The position numbers were made by a program, and so were the translations under genes. A DNA stretch of 28,097 bases from Chlamydiota bacterium (lineage in GTDB: Bacteria; Chlamydiota; Chlamydiia; Chlamydiales; Parachlamydiaceae). The DNA lies in NCBI GenBank assembly GCA_013286075.1, contig JABDGJ010000010.1:1-28097 (forward strand), in the 5' to 3' direction. This document shows positions 6,307-14,831 of the stretch, in pieces (the stretch's first letter is position 1; every line of letters starts with the position of its first letter). The notes below the pieces were generated by a model. The model was not told the origin of the DNA, did not search any database, and saw only the letters and a program-made list of their open reading frames with translations.

Positions 6307-8817
6307 TTAGAGATTTAAAAATTCGAGAAGTTGTTCTTCCACACTTTTGTCGGATTTGTTTTTCTTTTTTCCTTTTTTGGGATGATCTACTGATTCGTCA
6401 GAAAGAGGAAAAAATTCATTTTCCCATGGGAAAGGTTGTGTGGTTGGGGGAGGGACTTCTTCGTCATCGCGGGGTAATGTTAAATCGAGAAATTCACCGA
6501 GCAATTTTCCTCCTAATCCACCATTGGTTTGAGCAACTAAAGAGCTAATTTTTCTACCGATCTTTTTTTTATCAATTTCGACTGTCCCTTCTGTAAAACG
6601 AAGAGGAATTTGCAAGACATATTCTTTATTGAGTTTTTTGACTCCAAAAGCGGTCTGGAGCGTTTGGGCTGTCAATCCTAAGAAGAGATCGGCTTGGTCT
6701 CCTATTAAATCGATTGTTCCCCAAGAAGCCAAAGTATAGCGATTCGCCAGCAGGATATCGACCCGTTGAAAAGATAGCTTTCCATCATGAATAGCAAAAT
6801 AGATAGGGGTAAACCAAAGAGGAACAAAAGGCTCTCCTTCCCACTTTAGCAATTGGAGAAGAGATTGAAGTTCTTCTTCTTGATGAAAGTGCATTTTTCC
6901 TAATGTAAGAACCCCTTTTGTGATTCGAATTTCATCTTTTTTAAAAGGAAAGAGGGGGATTACAAATCCTTCTGGGGAAATCGATACAATCATCGGATTT
7001 TCTCCTTCTACTATTGAGCTTAGTAAAGGAATTTTGGAGGGAAAGAATGTTTTCGCAAAAAAAGGATCTACGCGCACTTGTGCTGTAAAAGGTTTGTTGA
7101 GTTGTAAGACTCCTTTGACTATTTGAGCATCAATTTCGGCGGTTGTACGCTCTCCCGTCAGAGAAGCTTGTAAAGACCCAGTTGTACCTTGCATATCGCA
7201 ATGAATTGTTGCATCAAAAGAACTTCCACACAATGCGGTGACTTTGTCAGTTTGATCATCACTCAAGAAGAAAAGGCCTTGCAAGATATGGGGGGTGAGG
7301 TGAGATCCGTTAGCTGTTGCCTCTATCCCTATTTCTTTCCATGAATTCCATTTTCCGTTTGCATCGACTACATTTCGGAGAGAGCCTTGTAGATTAATGG
7401 GTGAGAGAGAATGAATCTGCAAGGAAAATGGAATTTGCTGTTTGATTTCTGGGAGTACTTCAATAGAAGCAGTAAGAGTGGATGATTGCTTGTTTTTATT
7501 AGAATAGGTGAAATTGATAGTCGATTCAAATGCATGGTGTGATCCAAGTCGAAATGTCGAATCTATGTGAAAGAGTTCGTTCTCAATTGTAAGATGGTTT
7601 GATGGCGCTTCGATAGATTTATCTGGAGCTATTTTCCAAAGCGAATGGAGAGAAACAGCATAGGACTCTTGTGTAGGGTCTAATGTGATTTTCCCTTTGG
7701 CCAAAGAATCATATTGATCCATTGAATTGTTTTTTAATTCTATTTGAAAATGATCAAGAGAAATAGGGCCTGCTATAGGAGAAAAAATTTTGGTATTTTC
7801 GAATAGAAGAGCTGCCTGAAAGGCAAATAGAGAGGGATCAATCGTTTGCTCTGAGTCTACTACAGTAAGAGGAAATGAAAGATGAGAAATTGCAACATGC
7901 ATATTTGTTGGTTGTGTGAGCTTGCCTAGATGTTGCATGTAGGGATTTATTGATTCAGGTTGCAAATGGAAATCAAAGGAAGAGGGAGACGCTATACTCA
8001 CAATTTGATTTTCGATTTTTCCTTCAATACTTCCTCTCATGAGAGGACTATCGGTGGTTAAGTTAAAGAGCAATTTTTCTTGGTTTGTTTCTTGGTGTAT
8101 ATCAAGATTTAACTCATTTCCTAACAGAGAATGAAAAAAACCATAGAAATGGGGATTTTTTAATGCAACCAACCGATCAATCAAATCGACTGGAAAATGG
8201 GTAATATGAGCTTCTATTGTTGCTTGACGATGTAAATCTGCCATCGAGAAATTGTTCCAGTGGTCTGCTGTAAAAACACCTAAAACAACATCTATCTGAA
8301 ATTGCCCTGGCAAACCTTCCTGTTCCGTAGACCCTTGTATTGAGATCGAAAAGGGATGATTTTTTTGAAATAAATGAAGTTGTCCATTTACATTAGATAG
8401 GGTGATGGTTGAATGAGGTAAAGGAAAAGCATTGCGACCATTTATTCTCAATGCACGTTGTAAATTTGTTTCCCCTTTATCATTGGTTATAAGAGTAGCA
8501 TGGAGATTCTTGACTTCGGTAAATCCCAAATGAGTACTTTTGCACAAGAGTTTCCATAGACTAGCTTCGCTAAAAAATTTTTCCACTTCTATGATAGGTT
8601 GTCCTTCCAGGCTTTGTAATACAATTCCTTCAATTGTTTGTTCGCCACTCCAATGAAGATCAACCTTTCTTATTTCCATTTTTCCTGGAATTCGGTGATT
8701 GATCCAAGAGAGGAGTTGTTCTCGCCCCCAATCCGAGCGTAGGATTGAAGGAATGGAGGCAATAAAAATGGCAGCAACGACAAGTAAAACTGCGAATAAT
8801 TTCAGAAAAAAATTCAT
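6307..8817 (-). CDS. AsmA-like inner-membrane anchored envelope protein
   Basis: 836-residue protein with one N-terminal membrane anchor (about residues 4-26) and a long, beta-rich, low-complexity-free periplasmic body. The N-terminal part after the anchor (WGREQLLSWINHRIPGKMEI followed by VDLHWSGEQTIEGI) has the pattern typical of AsmA/TamB/YhdP-type proteins, which form beta-groove bridges and are linked to phospholipid transport or outer-membrane homeostasis. The C-terminal part ends in a Lys/Ser-rich tail. It lies 99 bases downstream of the TolC-type gene on the same strand, so an envelope operon is likely. No good ribosome binding site is visible; AAGAT just before the ATG is the best match. 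The family assignment is by pattern; the exact role is unknown. Confidence 0.72.
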   Translation of the reverse strand: MNFFLKLFAVLLVVAAIFIASIPSILRSDWGREQLLSWINHRIPGKMEIRKVDLHWSGEQTIEGIVLQSLEGQPIIEVEKFFSEASLWKLLCKSTHLGFTEVKNLHATLITNDKGETNLQRALRINGRNAFPLPHSTITLSNVNGQLHLFQKNHPFSISIQGSTEQEGLPGQFQIDVVLGVFTADHWNNFSMADLHRQATIEAHITHFPVDLIDRLVALKNPHFYGFFHSLLGNELNLDIHQETNQEKLLFNLTTDSPLMRGSIEGKIENQIVSIASPSSFDFHLQPESINPYMQHLGKLTQPTNMHVAISHLSFPLTVVDSEQTIDPSLFAFQAALLFENTKIFSPIAGPISLDHFQIELKNNSMDQYDSLAKGKITLDPTQESYAVSLHSLWKIAPDKSIEAPSNHLTIENELFHIDSTFRLGSHHAFESTINFTYSNKNKQSSTLTASIEVLPEIKQQIPFSLQIHSLSPINLQGSLRNVVDANGKWNSWKEIGIEATANGSHLTPHILQGLFFLSDDQTDKVTALCGSSFDATIHCDMQGTTGSLQASLTGERTTAEIDAQIVKGVLQLNKPFTAQVRVDPFFAKTFFPSKIPLLSSIVEGENPMIVSISPEGFVIPLFPFKKDEIRITKGVLTLGKMHFHQEEELQSLLQLLKWEGEPFVPLWFTPIYFAIHDGKLSFQRVDILLANRYTLASWGTIDLIGDQADLFLGLTAQTLQTAFGVKKLNKEYVLQIPLRFTEGTVEIDKKKIGRKISSLVAQTNGGLGGKLLGEFLDLTLPRDDEEVPPPTTQPFPWENEFFPLSDESVDHPKKGKKKNKSDKSVEEQLLEFLNL

Positions 8818-8916
8818 ATATCTTATTTATAATTAATATGTTAAGGAATGAATAGCTATTGTAAGCAAAGGAGGATTTAACAGCAAGTTTTCCAAACAAA
8901 ACGGTTATTTTTTTAT

Positions 8917-10539
8917 TTAGGGCGTCTCGTCAACAATTGATGAGACGCCCCAATCATCTTGGCAGATGGATGATGCTTCCCAACCGCCACCCAGCGCACG
9001 AATCAGTGCTACGGTAGAAACATAGCGATTTCCTAAAGTTGTCGCTACGTTTTGTTCTGTTTCAAGCAGTTGTTGTTCTGCATCGATGACTTCGAGATAA
9101 GTAACTAATCCGCGGGTATACCGCATATTGGCAAGATTAAAGGTAGTTTTTGCAGAATCGACAGCCGCTGAAAAATCGATGTTTCTTCTTGCATACCACC
9201 GAATATTCACAAGAGAGTCCTCTACATCTTGGAAAGCGTTGAGTACAGTTTTTTGGTAATTAGCCATTGCTTCGCTAAACCGGGCTCTATAGTAATCGTA
9301 ATTGGCCTCGGTTCGTCCGGCATCGAATACTGTTTGTAAAATATCGAATCCAATTTCCCAAAATCGAGATCTCCAATTAAAGAGTTGAAAGCCAAAAGGA
9401 GATTCAAATCCATAGGAAGCATTCAAATTCAAAGAAGGGAAAAAACCTGCGTAAGCGACCCCAATATCTTTATAGGCAGCTGCCAAATCTCTTTCTGCTT
9501 CAAGAATATCAGGCCTTCGAGATAAAAGTTCAGAAGGAAGACCTACAGGTATTTGAGGAGGGGGTTCTTGAAGAGGAGAATATTCTAAGGCAAAAACAGA
9601 AGCAGGGACTCCAATCAAAGTGGCTAACATATTTTCTTGTAATCCTCTCAAACGATACACTTCTGCACTATCCGCATACGCTTTTGCTAGTTCGACTTGC
9701 GATCTAGACACATCTAAATAGACAATGATTCCAGCATCATATCTTGCTTGCGTAATATCTAAAGCGTTTTTTCTCAGAAGAATATTGTGTTGAATCACTT
9801 TTTGTTGTGTATCCAAACTCCTAATTTGAAAATAAGTAGAGGCAACATCTGCCGTTAGCGATAAAAGAACACTCAAGTATGCTTGGGAAGCCGATTGAGC
9901 CCTCATAACAGAGGCATAAAAAGTATTATTGAGTTTTCCCCATAAATCTACCTCATATTGAAAAGTAAGAGGCACTAAGTATTGCGATTGAACAAATCGA
10001 AAATCGGGGGCATTTACTTCAGTGGCTCCAATGTTGTTATTCGTTTGCATCGCTTGGAAAGCATCTTTTCTCAATCCTGAAAGAGAACAAGGAGCATTTC
10101 CTCCATTGGCCAGATTGGCAAATGGGTTTTGAAACAAAGACCCGGAACGAGTAAAAGAAGGAGCAAAATAGATTGACGGTAGAAGGGGAGAGAAATTAAT
10201 TCTAGCTTGTGCTCTAGCTTCAATCACTCTCTCGAGAGCGGCCCATAAGGTATAACTCGATTGAAGAGCATGCTCTTCTAGTTGGTTGAGTATCGAATCA
10301 TTAAAAATTTCCCACCAAGTACATAAATCTCCTTGCAATTCCTTATAGGAAGGCTCCTTCTCTTCTTGTTTCCAATGATCTGCATTTATCTCGTTTTCCT
10401 CTACAGTCGTTTTCCATTCGTGCGGAGTAGGTGTAAGAGGGGCTTGATAAGGTGTAAGAAGTTCACAGCCAACAATAAGAGATACGAAAATCCCCAAACA
10501 AACCAAAGACAAACAAGATTTCCAAAATTTCCGGGGCAT
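8917..10539 (-). CDS. Outer-membrane efflux lipoprotein, NodT/OprM (TolC superfamily)
   Basis: 540-residue protein of the outer-membrane factor family, which forms trimeric channels for RND, ABC or MFS exporters. The signal peptide ends in the lipobox LIVGC, so Cys25 is probably lipidated, as in OprM and NodT. Two OEP repeats follow. The second begins with the family signature RRPDILEAERDLAAAY and a segment like GFFPSLNLNASYGFES. A loop rich in Asn/Gly (about residues 140-185) is longer than in typical members. No membrane-fusion protein or inner-membrane pump gene is nearby; the downstream partner is the AsmA-like gene. The transcript starts divergently from ogt. Promoter elements for it are unclear; TTGAGA with a 17-base spacer to a weak -10 is the best guess. 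Confidence 0.92.
   Translation of the reverse strand: MPRKFWKSCLSLVCLGIFVSLIVGCELLTPYQAPLTPTPHEWKTTVEENEINADHWKQEEKEPSYKELQGDLCTWWEIFNDSILNQLEEHALQSSYTLWAALERVIEARAQARINFSPLLPSIYFAPSFTRSGSLFQNPFANLANGGNAPCSLSGLRKDAFQAMQTNNNIGATEVNAPDFRFVQSQYLVPLTFQYEVDLWGKLNNTFYASVMRAQSASQAYLSVLLSLTADVASTYFQIRSLDTQQKVIQHNILLRKNALDITQARYDAGIIVYLDVSRSQVELAKAYADSAEVYRLRGLQENMLATLIGVPASVFALEYSPLQEPPPQIPVGLPSELLSRRPDILEAERDLAAAYKDIGVAYAGFFPSLNLNASYGFESPFGFQLFNWRSRFWEIGFDILQTVFDAGRTEANYDYYRARFSEAMANYQKTVLNAFQDVEDSLVNIRWYARRNIDFSAAVDSAKTTFNLANMRYTRGLVTYLEVIDAEQQLLETEQNVATTLGNRYVSTVALIRALGGGWEASSICQDDWGVSSIVDETP
8920..8950. repeat. Strong hairpin inside the 3' end of the efflux lipoprotein gene
   Basis: GGGCGTCTC (8920-8928) pairs with GAGACGCCC (8942-8950), and the stem extends inward by G-U, T-A, C-G and A-T to 13 pairs with a 5-base loop. 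It occupies the last ten codons of the minus-strand gene, right up to its stop codon. On the minus strand it is followed by an A-rich, not T-rich, stretch, so it is not a standard intrinsic terminator. Confidence 0.8.
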
Positions 10540-10651
10540 ATAAAACCGATACGTCTCTTATACGACAACGAGATACACGACAAAAAAATTCTTGTCTCAA
10601 TAAATCTTACATTTTCTTTTCTTCTATCATAGTTTCGCGAATTAATTACAA

Positions 10652-10680
10652 TTGCTTCCAGAACTAAAAAGGTTTATTAT
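10652..10680 (+). promoter_or_regulatory. Predicted primary sigma factor promoter of ogt
   Basis: TTGCTT at 10652-10657 and TATTAT at 10675-10680 are separated by exactly 17 bases. This gives a leader of about 30 bases before the ogt ATG at 10716. The same -35 hexamer and spacer recur before mscL. Confidence 0.5.
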
Positions 10681-10715
10681 CAATTGATGACACGCCATAA
10701 CTGGAGCACACTCTA

Positions 10716-11243
10716 ATGAAACACAATAAGGTATTGCAAGCATCGTGGGTAGACACGCCTTTGGGATCGATGTTGGTGATTGCTGATGAGGAAGGGTTGT
10801 ATCTTGTAGATTTTGTAGAGAAGCAGAATATAGAGATCGAGGAGATCGGAAAAAAAATGAATCTTCTAATCGTATTAGGGAAACCAGATCCGGCTAAGAA
10901 AGTGGAGAAGGAGCTTGGAGAGTACTTTTGTGGTAAGCTAGGGAAATTTACAATACCGCTCCTTTCCCTTGGTTCTCCATTTCAAAAAAAAGTGTGGGAA
11001 GAGTTGCGAAACATTCCGTGGGGGAAGACAAGATCCTATGCCGAAGTGGCTGCCGCGATTGGAAAACCTTCTGCTTGTCGCGCAGTGGGATTGGCTAATG
11101 GAGCTAATCCATTTGCCATTGTAGTTCCTTGTCATCGAGTGATTCGCGGTGATGGGACTTTGGGGGGATATGCCGGGGGAATTAAAAGAAAGGAATGGCT
11201 TTTACAACACGAAAAAGATCTATCAAGTTTGATGCAGAGATAA
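10716..11243 (+). CDS. ogt: Methylated-DNA--protein-cysteine S-methyltransferase (Ogt/MGMT)
   Basis: Suicide DNA-repair enzyme that removes O6-alkyl groups from guanine onto its own cysteine. 175 residues, normal for Ogt. The active-site motif PCHRV has the acceptor Cys139. The upstream ANGANPFAIVV carries the conserved Asn, and CRAVG contains the arginine finger that flips the base out. The N-terminal ribonuclease-like domain is present. The ATG has GGAG ten bases upstream and a plausible promoter at 10652-10680. It stands alone between two minus-strand genes. There is no Ada-type regulatory domain, so induction by methylation damage is not expected from this gene itself. Confidence 0.96.
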   Translation: MKHNKVLQASWVDTPLGSMLVIADEEGLYLVDFVEKQNIEIEEIGKKMNLLIVLGKPDPAKKVEKELGEYFCGKLGKFTIPLLSLGSPFQKKVWEELRNIPWGKTRSYAEVAAAIGKPSACRAVGLANGANPFAIVVPCHRVIRGDGTLGGYAGGIKRKEWLLQHEKDLSSLMQR

Positions 11244-11271
11244 GAAGGTGTTTTGTAATTCTAATAAACCT

Positions 11272-11445
11272 TTATATGTTTTCCATTCCTTCAGCAATAT
11301 TCAAAGGGATTGAGGTGCTGGTACGGTCTAGTTGATTATGGACAGCAAGATTTTTAGAAATGGTCTCCAGCAGTTCGCTAACCCATGTAATGAAACGAAT
11401 GGATTCTTGGTAAACGTTGAGCGTTTCATGACCGAACTGGGACAT
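11272..11445 (-). pseudogene. Truncated four-helix-bundle protein (23S rRNA IVS / S23 type)
   Basis: A 57-codon frame from ATG 11445 to TAA 11272. The sequence matches the first half of the small four-helix-bundle proteins first found in intervening sequences of 23S rRNA genes: the N-terminal LNVYQESIRFITWVSELLE helix and the hallmark QLDRTSTSIPLNIAEG. Full-length members have about 115-130 residues. Here the match stops right after AEG, where GNGK-type residues normally follow, and the ogt 3' end lies 28 bases further on. The C-terminal two helices are therefore missing and not found elsewhere in the gap. A degenerate hexamer repeat lies just upstream. The function of complete family members outside rRNA is unclear. 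I am confident of the family and of the truncation. Confidence 0.8.
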
Positions 11446-11460
11446 AAGAAATCAAACTAA

Positions 11461-11484
11461 GATCATGATCAAGATCGAGATTAA
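11461..11484. repeat. Degenerate hexamer repeat with three phased GATC sites
   Basis: Four successive 6-bp units on the plus strand: GATCAT, GATCAA, GATCGA, GATTAA. Three GATC sites stand exactly six bases apart. The array lies about 16 bases upstream of the four-helix-bundle remnant and about 25 bases downstream of the BrkB-type gene. Confidence 0.7.
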
Positions 11485-11509
11485 GTTCAAGGCGTAACGT
11501 GAATTAGAA

Positions 11510-12802
11510 TTATAAAAGACCCTCTAAGAGGGGGAGATTGTCTGGATCTGCATCTAATTTCTTATTTGTCTTGTCAAGGTATTGTTGAATGGAAAAAAGA
11601 GCAGGAGACTCTCTGACAGATGCTAAGAGCTCATTGTGTTTGTCGATGGCATTGCACACATCTGTAAAAGTAATCGAAGAAATAGCTCGAGCTGGCTGAT
11701 AACCAATTGTTTTTCCCCGCTCTGTGACAGCGGATAAAATTCTTTCTTTTTGAAGTGCTTCGAGAATAATATGAATATGATTGAGCGACATTCCTAATTC
11801 ATGAGCTAAAGACCGGTCTGTTTGTGGTTGTTGCCCTCGTGCAAAAGCTTCTACACATCGAAAGGAAATCAATAAAGCTGCAGCTTTCGTAGAAAGGGGA
11901 ATTAAATGCCGAAAAGGGACAAATAAATCGTTTTCAATTTCAAAAGCGAGCTCAGCTCCGGCGAGTAAAATTAGCCAACTCACTTGAAGCCAAATTAGGA
12001 ATAATGGGAGCGCTGCAAAACTTCCATAAATAGCCCCATAACTCGAAGCATAGATTTGAAATTTGATGTAGAGCCATTGCCAACCTTGAAAGGTAATTCC
12101 CCCAACAATTCCAGCAAGAGCACCGGAGCGAAGATAGACTTGCGTATTTGGCATAAATAAGTAGACAAAAGAAAACAGAATAATACTTAGAAAGTAAGGA
12201 AAAAGCTTTAAGAGAAATAAAAGAATAGGACTAACTGCTTCAGTAATGATATTGCTATGTGCACTTTCTGCAATTTGCGTAGAGAGATAGAGGGTGATAC
12301 TGCTCGAAGTGACGAAGAAAAGAGGACATATGATCATAGAGGAGAGATAATCGCTAATTTTTCTCGTGTATGACCGAGAAATGGGTGTTTTCCAAATGGC
12401 ATTTAGTGTGGTTTCGATATTATTAAGCAAACCAATCACAGACCAAAACAAAGCAATAGCTCCGATGCCCGCTAGAATTCCTCCTTGCACATTTTGAAGC
12501 CATGAATAGGCAAATTGTATAATTTTCTCCATCAATTCTTTTTGATCCGAAAATTGGATTTTAATTTCCGACTCAAGAGCTTGTTCGAATCCAAAACCTT
12601 TTGCAATACCAAAAAGGACTGCAAAAATTGGGACGATAGAAAGAAGAGAATAATAGGTTAAGGCAGAAGCTTTAGCATAACAGTCATCTTCAATAAAACC
12701 GCGAGCAGCATCATAAAACACCCGTAGAATTCGCCTCCAAAGCGATGTTTGTTTGAGGGGGTTTTGGTTGTGTGGGTAAAGTTCTTGGAATGTCTTTGCC
12801 AT
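11510..12802 (-). CDS. YihY/BrkB-family membrane protein with C-terminal Rrf2-like winged helix
   Basis: Integral membrane protein of the YihY (UPF0761, once called BrkB or RNase BN) family, about 430 residues. Residues about 20-300 carry six hydrophobic segments with family motifs: ASALTYYSLLSIVPIFAVLF near the first helix, then WKTP, and AIYGSFAALPLFLIWLQVSW near the last. Residues about 320-400 form a cytoplasmic winged helix: SLAHELGMSLNHIHIILEAL followed by RGKTIGYQPARAISSITFTD. That second segment has the glycine-wing and LAR-IT layout of Rrf2-type regulators, but without the iron-sulphur cysteines. Function of the family is unknown. The ATG at 12802 is preferred (MAKTFQELYP); an in-frame ATG at 12841 would add 13 residues, and neither has a clear ribosome binding site. 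It is divergent from the CPAF gene. Confidence 0.88.
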   Translation of the reverse strand: MAKTFQELYPHNQNPLKQTSLWRRILRVFYDAARGFIEDDCYAKASALTYYSLLSIVPIFAVLFGIAKGFGFEQALESEIKIQFSDQKELMEKIIQFAYSWLQNVQGGILAGIGAIALFWSVIGLLNNIETTLNAIWKTPISRSYTRKISDYLSSMIICPLFFVTSSSITLYLSTQIAESAHSNIITEAVSPILLFLLKLFPYFLSIILFSFVYLFMPNTQVYLRSGALAGIVGGITFQGWQWLYIKFQIYASSYGAIYGSFAALPLFLIWLQVSWLILLAGAELAFEIENDLFVPFRHLIPLSTKAAALLISFRCVEAFARGQQPQTDRSLAHELGMSLNHIHIILEALQKERILSAVTERGKTIGYQPARAISSITFTDVCNAIDKHNELLASVRESPALFSIQQYLDKTNKKLDADPDNLPLLEGLL

Positions 12803-12944
12803 GAGGCGAAAATAACAAAAAAAAATGATAATGTCATGCAAATTTGTGAAACATTATTATCAGACGAACAAGAATGTTTTTTGAATTTATTGCAAAATGG
12901 CGTAACTTAATGTGACGAGACTATAAAATTCAAACAGAGAAAAT

Positions 12945-14831
12945 ATGAAATATACCCTATCTACGATTCTTTTTATTACAACCCTCACTCTTTTTCAAAT
13001 GCGCTTATGCGCCATCGAAACACCTTCATCTGAAGAAGATCGAAAATGGCAAATGATCAATGATTTGAAAGTGATTAAGCATCATTATGAAGTGAGTTAT
13101 GCACCTTTGGCTTGGAAAAAGAGTTATTGGAATTGGGATATTGACATAGCCTACAAAGAAGCAAAGAAAAAAATTCTTTCTACACCGTCCATTACCTCAA
13201 AGCAATTCCACCAAATTTTGCGCACATTTGTCAATTCGATGAAAGACTATCATGTCGACATTAGTTTTTATTCGACAGAGACATCTTCTTTGCCTTTTGG
13301 TGTCAAAGGGGTAAATGGAAGATATTTTGTTAGTTGGATAGATCACCTTCGTTTACCAACTTCTCATTTTCGAATTTCTGTAGGAGATGAGTTGTTGTCA
13401 TTTGATGGGGAACCTATTGCTGCTATAATTGAAAGAATTAAAAATGAGGGGGGGAAATTTGCGAATCCAGACACTGACAACGCTCTTGCAGAGGTTCGAT
13501 TGACTCGTCGTAAAGGAAGTTCTGGAGATATTGTACCAAAAGGCGCTTTGTTAGCTACATTTCAGTCAGCAAAAAATCAGAAAAAATCGACATACCAATT
13601 AAGATGGTCGCATCAACCTGAGCATATCTATAATCGATCGGATGTATCTCCGTCTATCGATCTTTTGGATGCATTTTTTCCAAAGCAACAAAACCTTTCA
13701 CAACCAATGGATTTTATACATGCAAAGGTAGGAGAGATTCAGATGATGAATCCTCTACTTAAAAGCGAAATGGGATCTACAGATAGAGGATTAGGGGCGA
13801 GAAAAAGTTTTGTTCCTGTATTAGGGGAAATCGTATGGAATTTTAATGAAAACCCAGATTTTAGTGAGGAACTATATGAGGGAGGAGGGATCATTGACTG
13901 GGTTGCTTATATCTACCAGCATGCAAATGGAAAACAGATTGGCTATATTCGTATCCCTCATTTTACGGGAGATGAAATAGATAGCGCCGTATTTGGAAAA
14001 ATTGTCACTTACATGGATAAACGAACGGATGGATTAGTCATTGATCAGCTGCATAATTTTGGGGGTTATGTCGATTTTCAGTACCAACTTTCTTCTATTT
14101 TAGTAACAGATACACCATTTAGAGCCCCTTATCATCAAATCAAAATCACGCAGAAAGAAGTCTTAGATGCCTACGAAAGCTTAAAAATTCTCAACCTATT
14201 GGAAGCTTCATCGAATGCAAGAGAATGGAATCACCAACGGAAAGGGCAATTTTCTGAAGAAGATGAAAACCAATCTTCCAAAGAAGAAGAATATAGCGGA
14301 GAACTGATCAATCACCAATGGTTATTGCATGTGAAGGCCTATTTTGAATTTATCTTAGAAGAGTGGAGCGCGGGAAGAACCTTGACGAATCCGACTCCTA
14401 TCCTAGGAGTAGATCGAATTAACGGCCATCCTAAGTACCGCTACACTAAACCAATATTGGTATTAATTAATGAAATGGACTTTTCAGGAGCGGACTTTTT
14501 TCCTGCTATTTTGAAAGATAACGAAAGAGCAACCCTATTCGGCAACCGAACTGCTGGAGCAGGAGGATATGTATACTCATTTCAATTTCCCAATTCTCAT
14601 GGGATTGCCTCCTGCACCTATACAGCATCAATTGCAGAAAGAGCAAATGAAAAAAAGATTGAGAACATAGGAGTTCTACCTGATATCCCTTATACTCTTT
14701 CTGTCGAAGATGTGCAAAACAACTACCAAGAGTATGTGAATGCTGTAAACCAAGCCGTTGACAGCTTATATGTGATCCCAAAAGATGTGGATGCAAAACC
14801 AATCTCACTTCCAGATAATCAGATAGAATAA
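12945..14831 (+). CDS. cpa: Chlamydial protease-like activity factor CPAF (S41-type secreted serine protease)
   Basis: Homologue of Chlamydia CPAF (CT858), a serine protease exported by the general secretory pathway and released toward the host cell. 628 residues with a signal peptide (about 1-23, cleavage near LCA). Catalytic residues align with C. trachomatis His105/Ser499/Glu558. They are His103 in MKDYHVDIS, Ser514 in INEMDFSGADFFPAILKDN, and Glu573 in KIENIGV; the Ser-Glu spacing is 59 in both. The conserved TAGAGG loop and the segment before the internal cleavage region (FVPVLGEIVW) are present. Residues about 425-455 form an acidic insert not expected in the Chlamydiaceae protein. In Chlamydia the zymogen matures by self-cleavage. 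The stop overlaps the next ATG by one base. Promoter: TATAAA at 12922-12927, no good -35. Confidence 0.93.
   Translation: MKYTLSTILFITTLTLFQMRLCAIETPSSEEDRKWQMINDLKVIKHHYEVSYAPLAWKKSYWNWDIDIAYKEAKKKILSTPSITSKQFHQILRTFVNSMKDYHVDISFYSTETSSLPFGVKGVNGRYFVSWIDHLRLPTSHFRISVGDELLSFDGEPIAAIIERIKNEGGKFANPDTDNALAEVRLTRRKGSSGDIVPKGALLATFQSAKNQKKSTYQLRWSHQPEHIYNRSDVSPSIDLLDAFFPKQQNLSQPMDFIHAKVGEIQMMNPLLKSEMGSTDRGLGARKSFVPVLGEIVWNFNENPDFSEELYEGGGIIDWVAYIYQHANGKQIGYIRIPHFTGDEIDSAVFGKIVTYMDKRTDGLVIDQLHNFGGYVDFQYQLSSILVTDTPFRAPYHQIKITQKEVLDAYESLKILNLLEASSNAREWNHQRKGQFSEEDENQSSKEEEYSGELINHQWLLHVKAYFEFILEEWSAGRTLTNPTPILGVDRINGHPKYRYTKPILVLINEMDFSGADFFPAILKDNERATLFGNRTAGAGGYVYSFQFPNSHGIASCTYTASIAERANEKKIENIGVLPDIPYTLSVEDVQNNYQEYVNAVNQAVDSLYVIPKDVDAKPISLPDNQIE

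Noticed and set aside
8660..8899. Minus-strand 79-codon frame overlapping the AsmA-like gene start
   Set aside because: It overlaps the signal anchor of the AsmA-like gene in another frame, and its product is low in meaningful pattern.
8917..10539. A complete drug-efflux operon around the outer-membrane lipoprotein
   Set aside because: No membrane-fusion or RND/ABC/MFS pump gene is in the window; the adjacent gene is AsmA-like. The pump must be encoded elsewhere, if at all.
11461..11484. Replication-origin or SeqA-like meaning of the phased GATC sites
   Set aside because: Three sites are too few, no DnaA boxes or dnaA/dnaN/gidA genes are nearby, and a repeat linked to the four-helix-bundle remnant explains them better.
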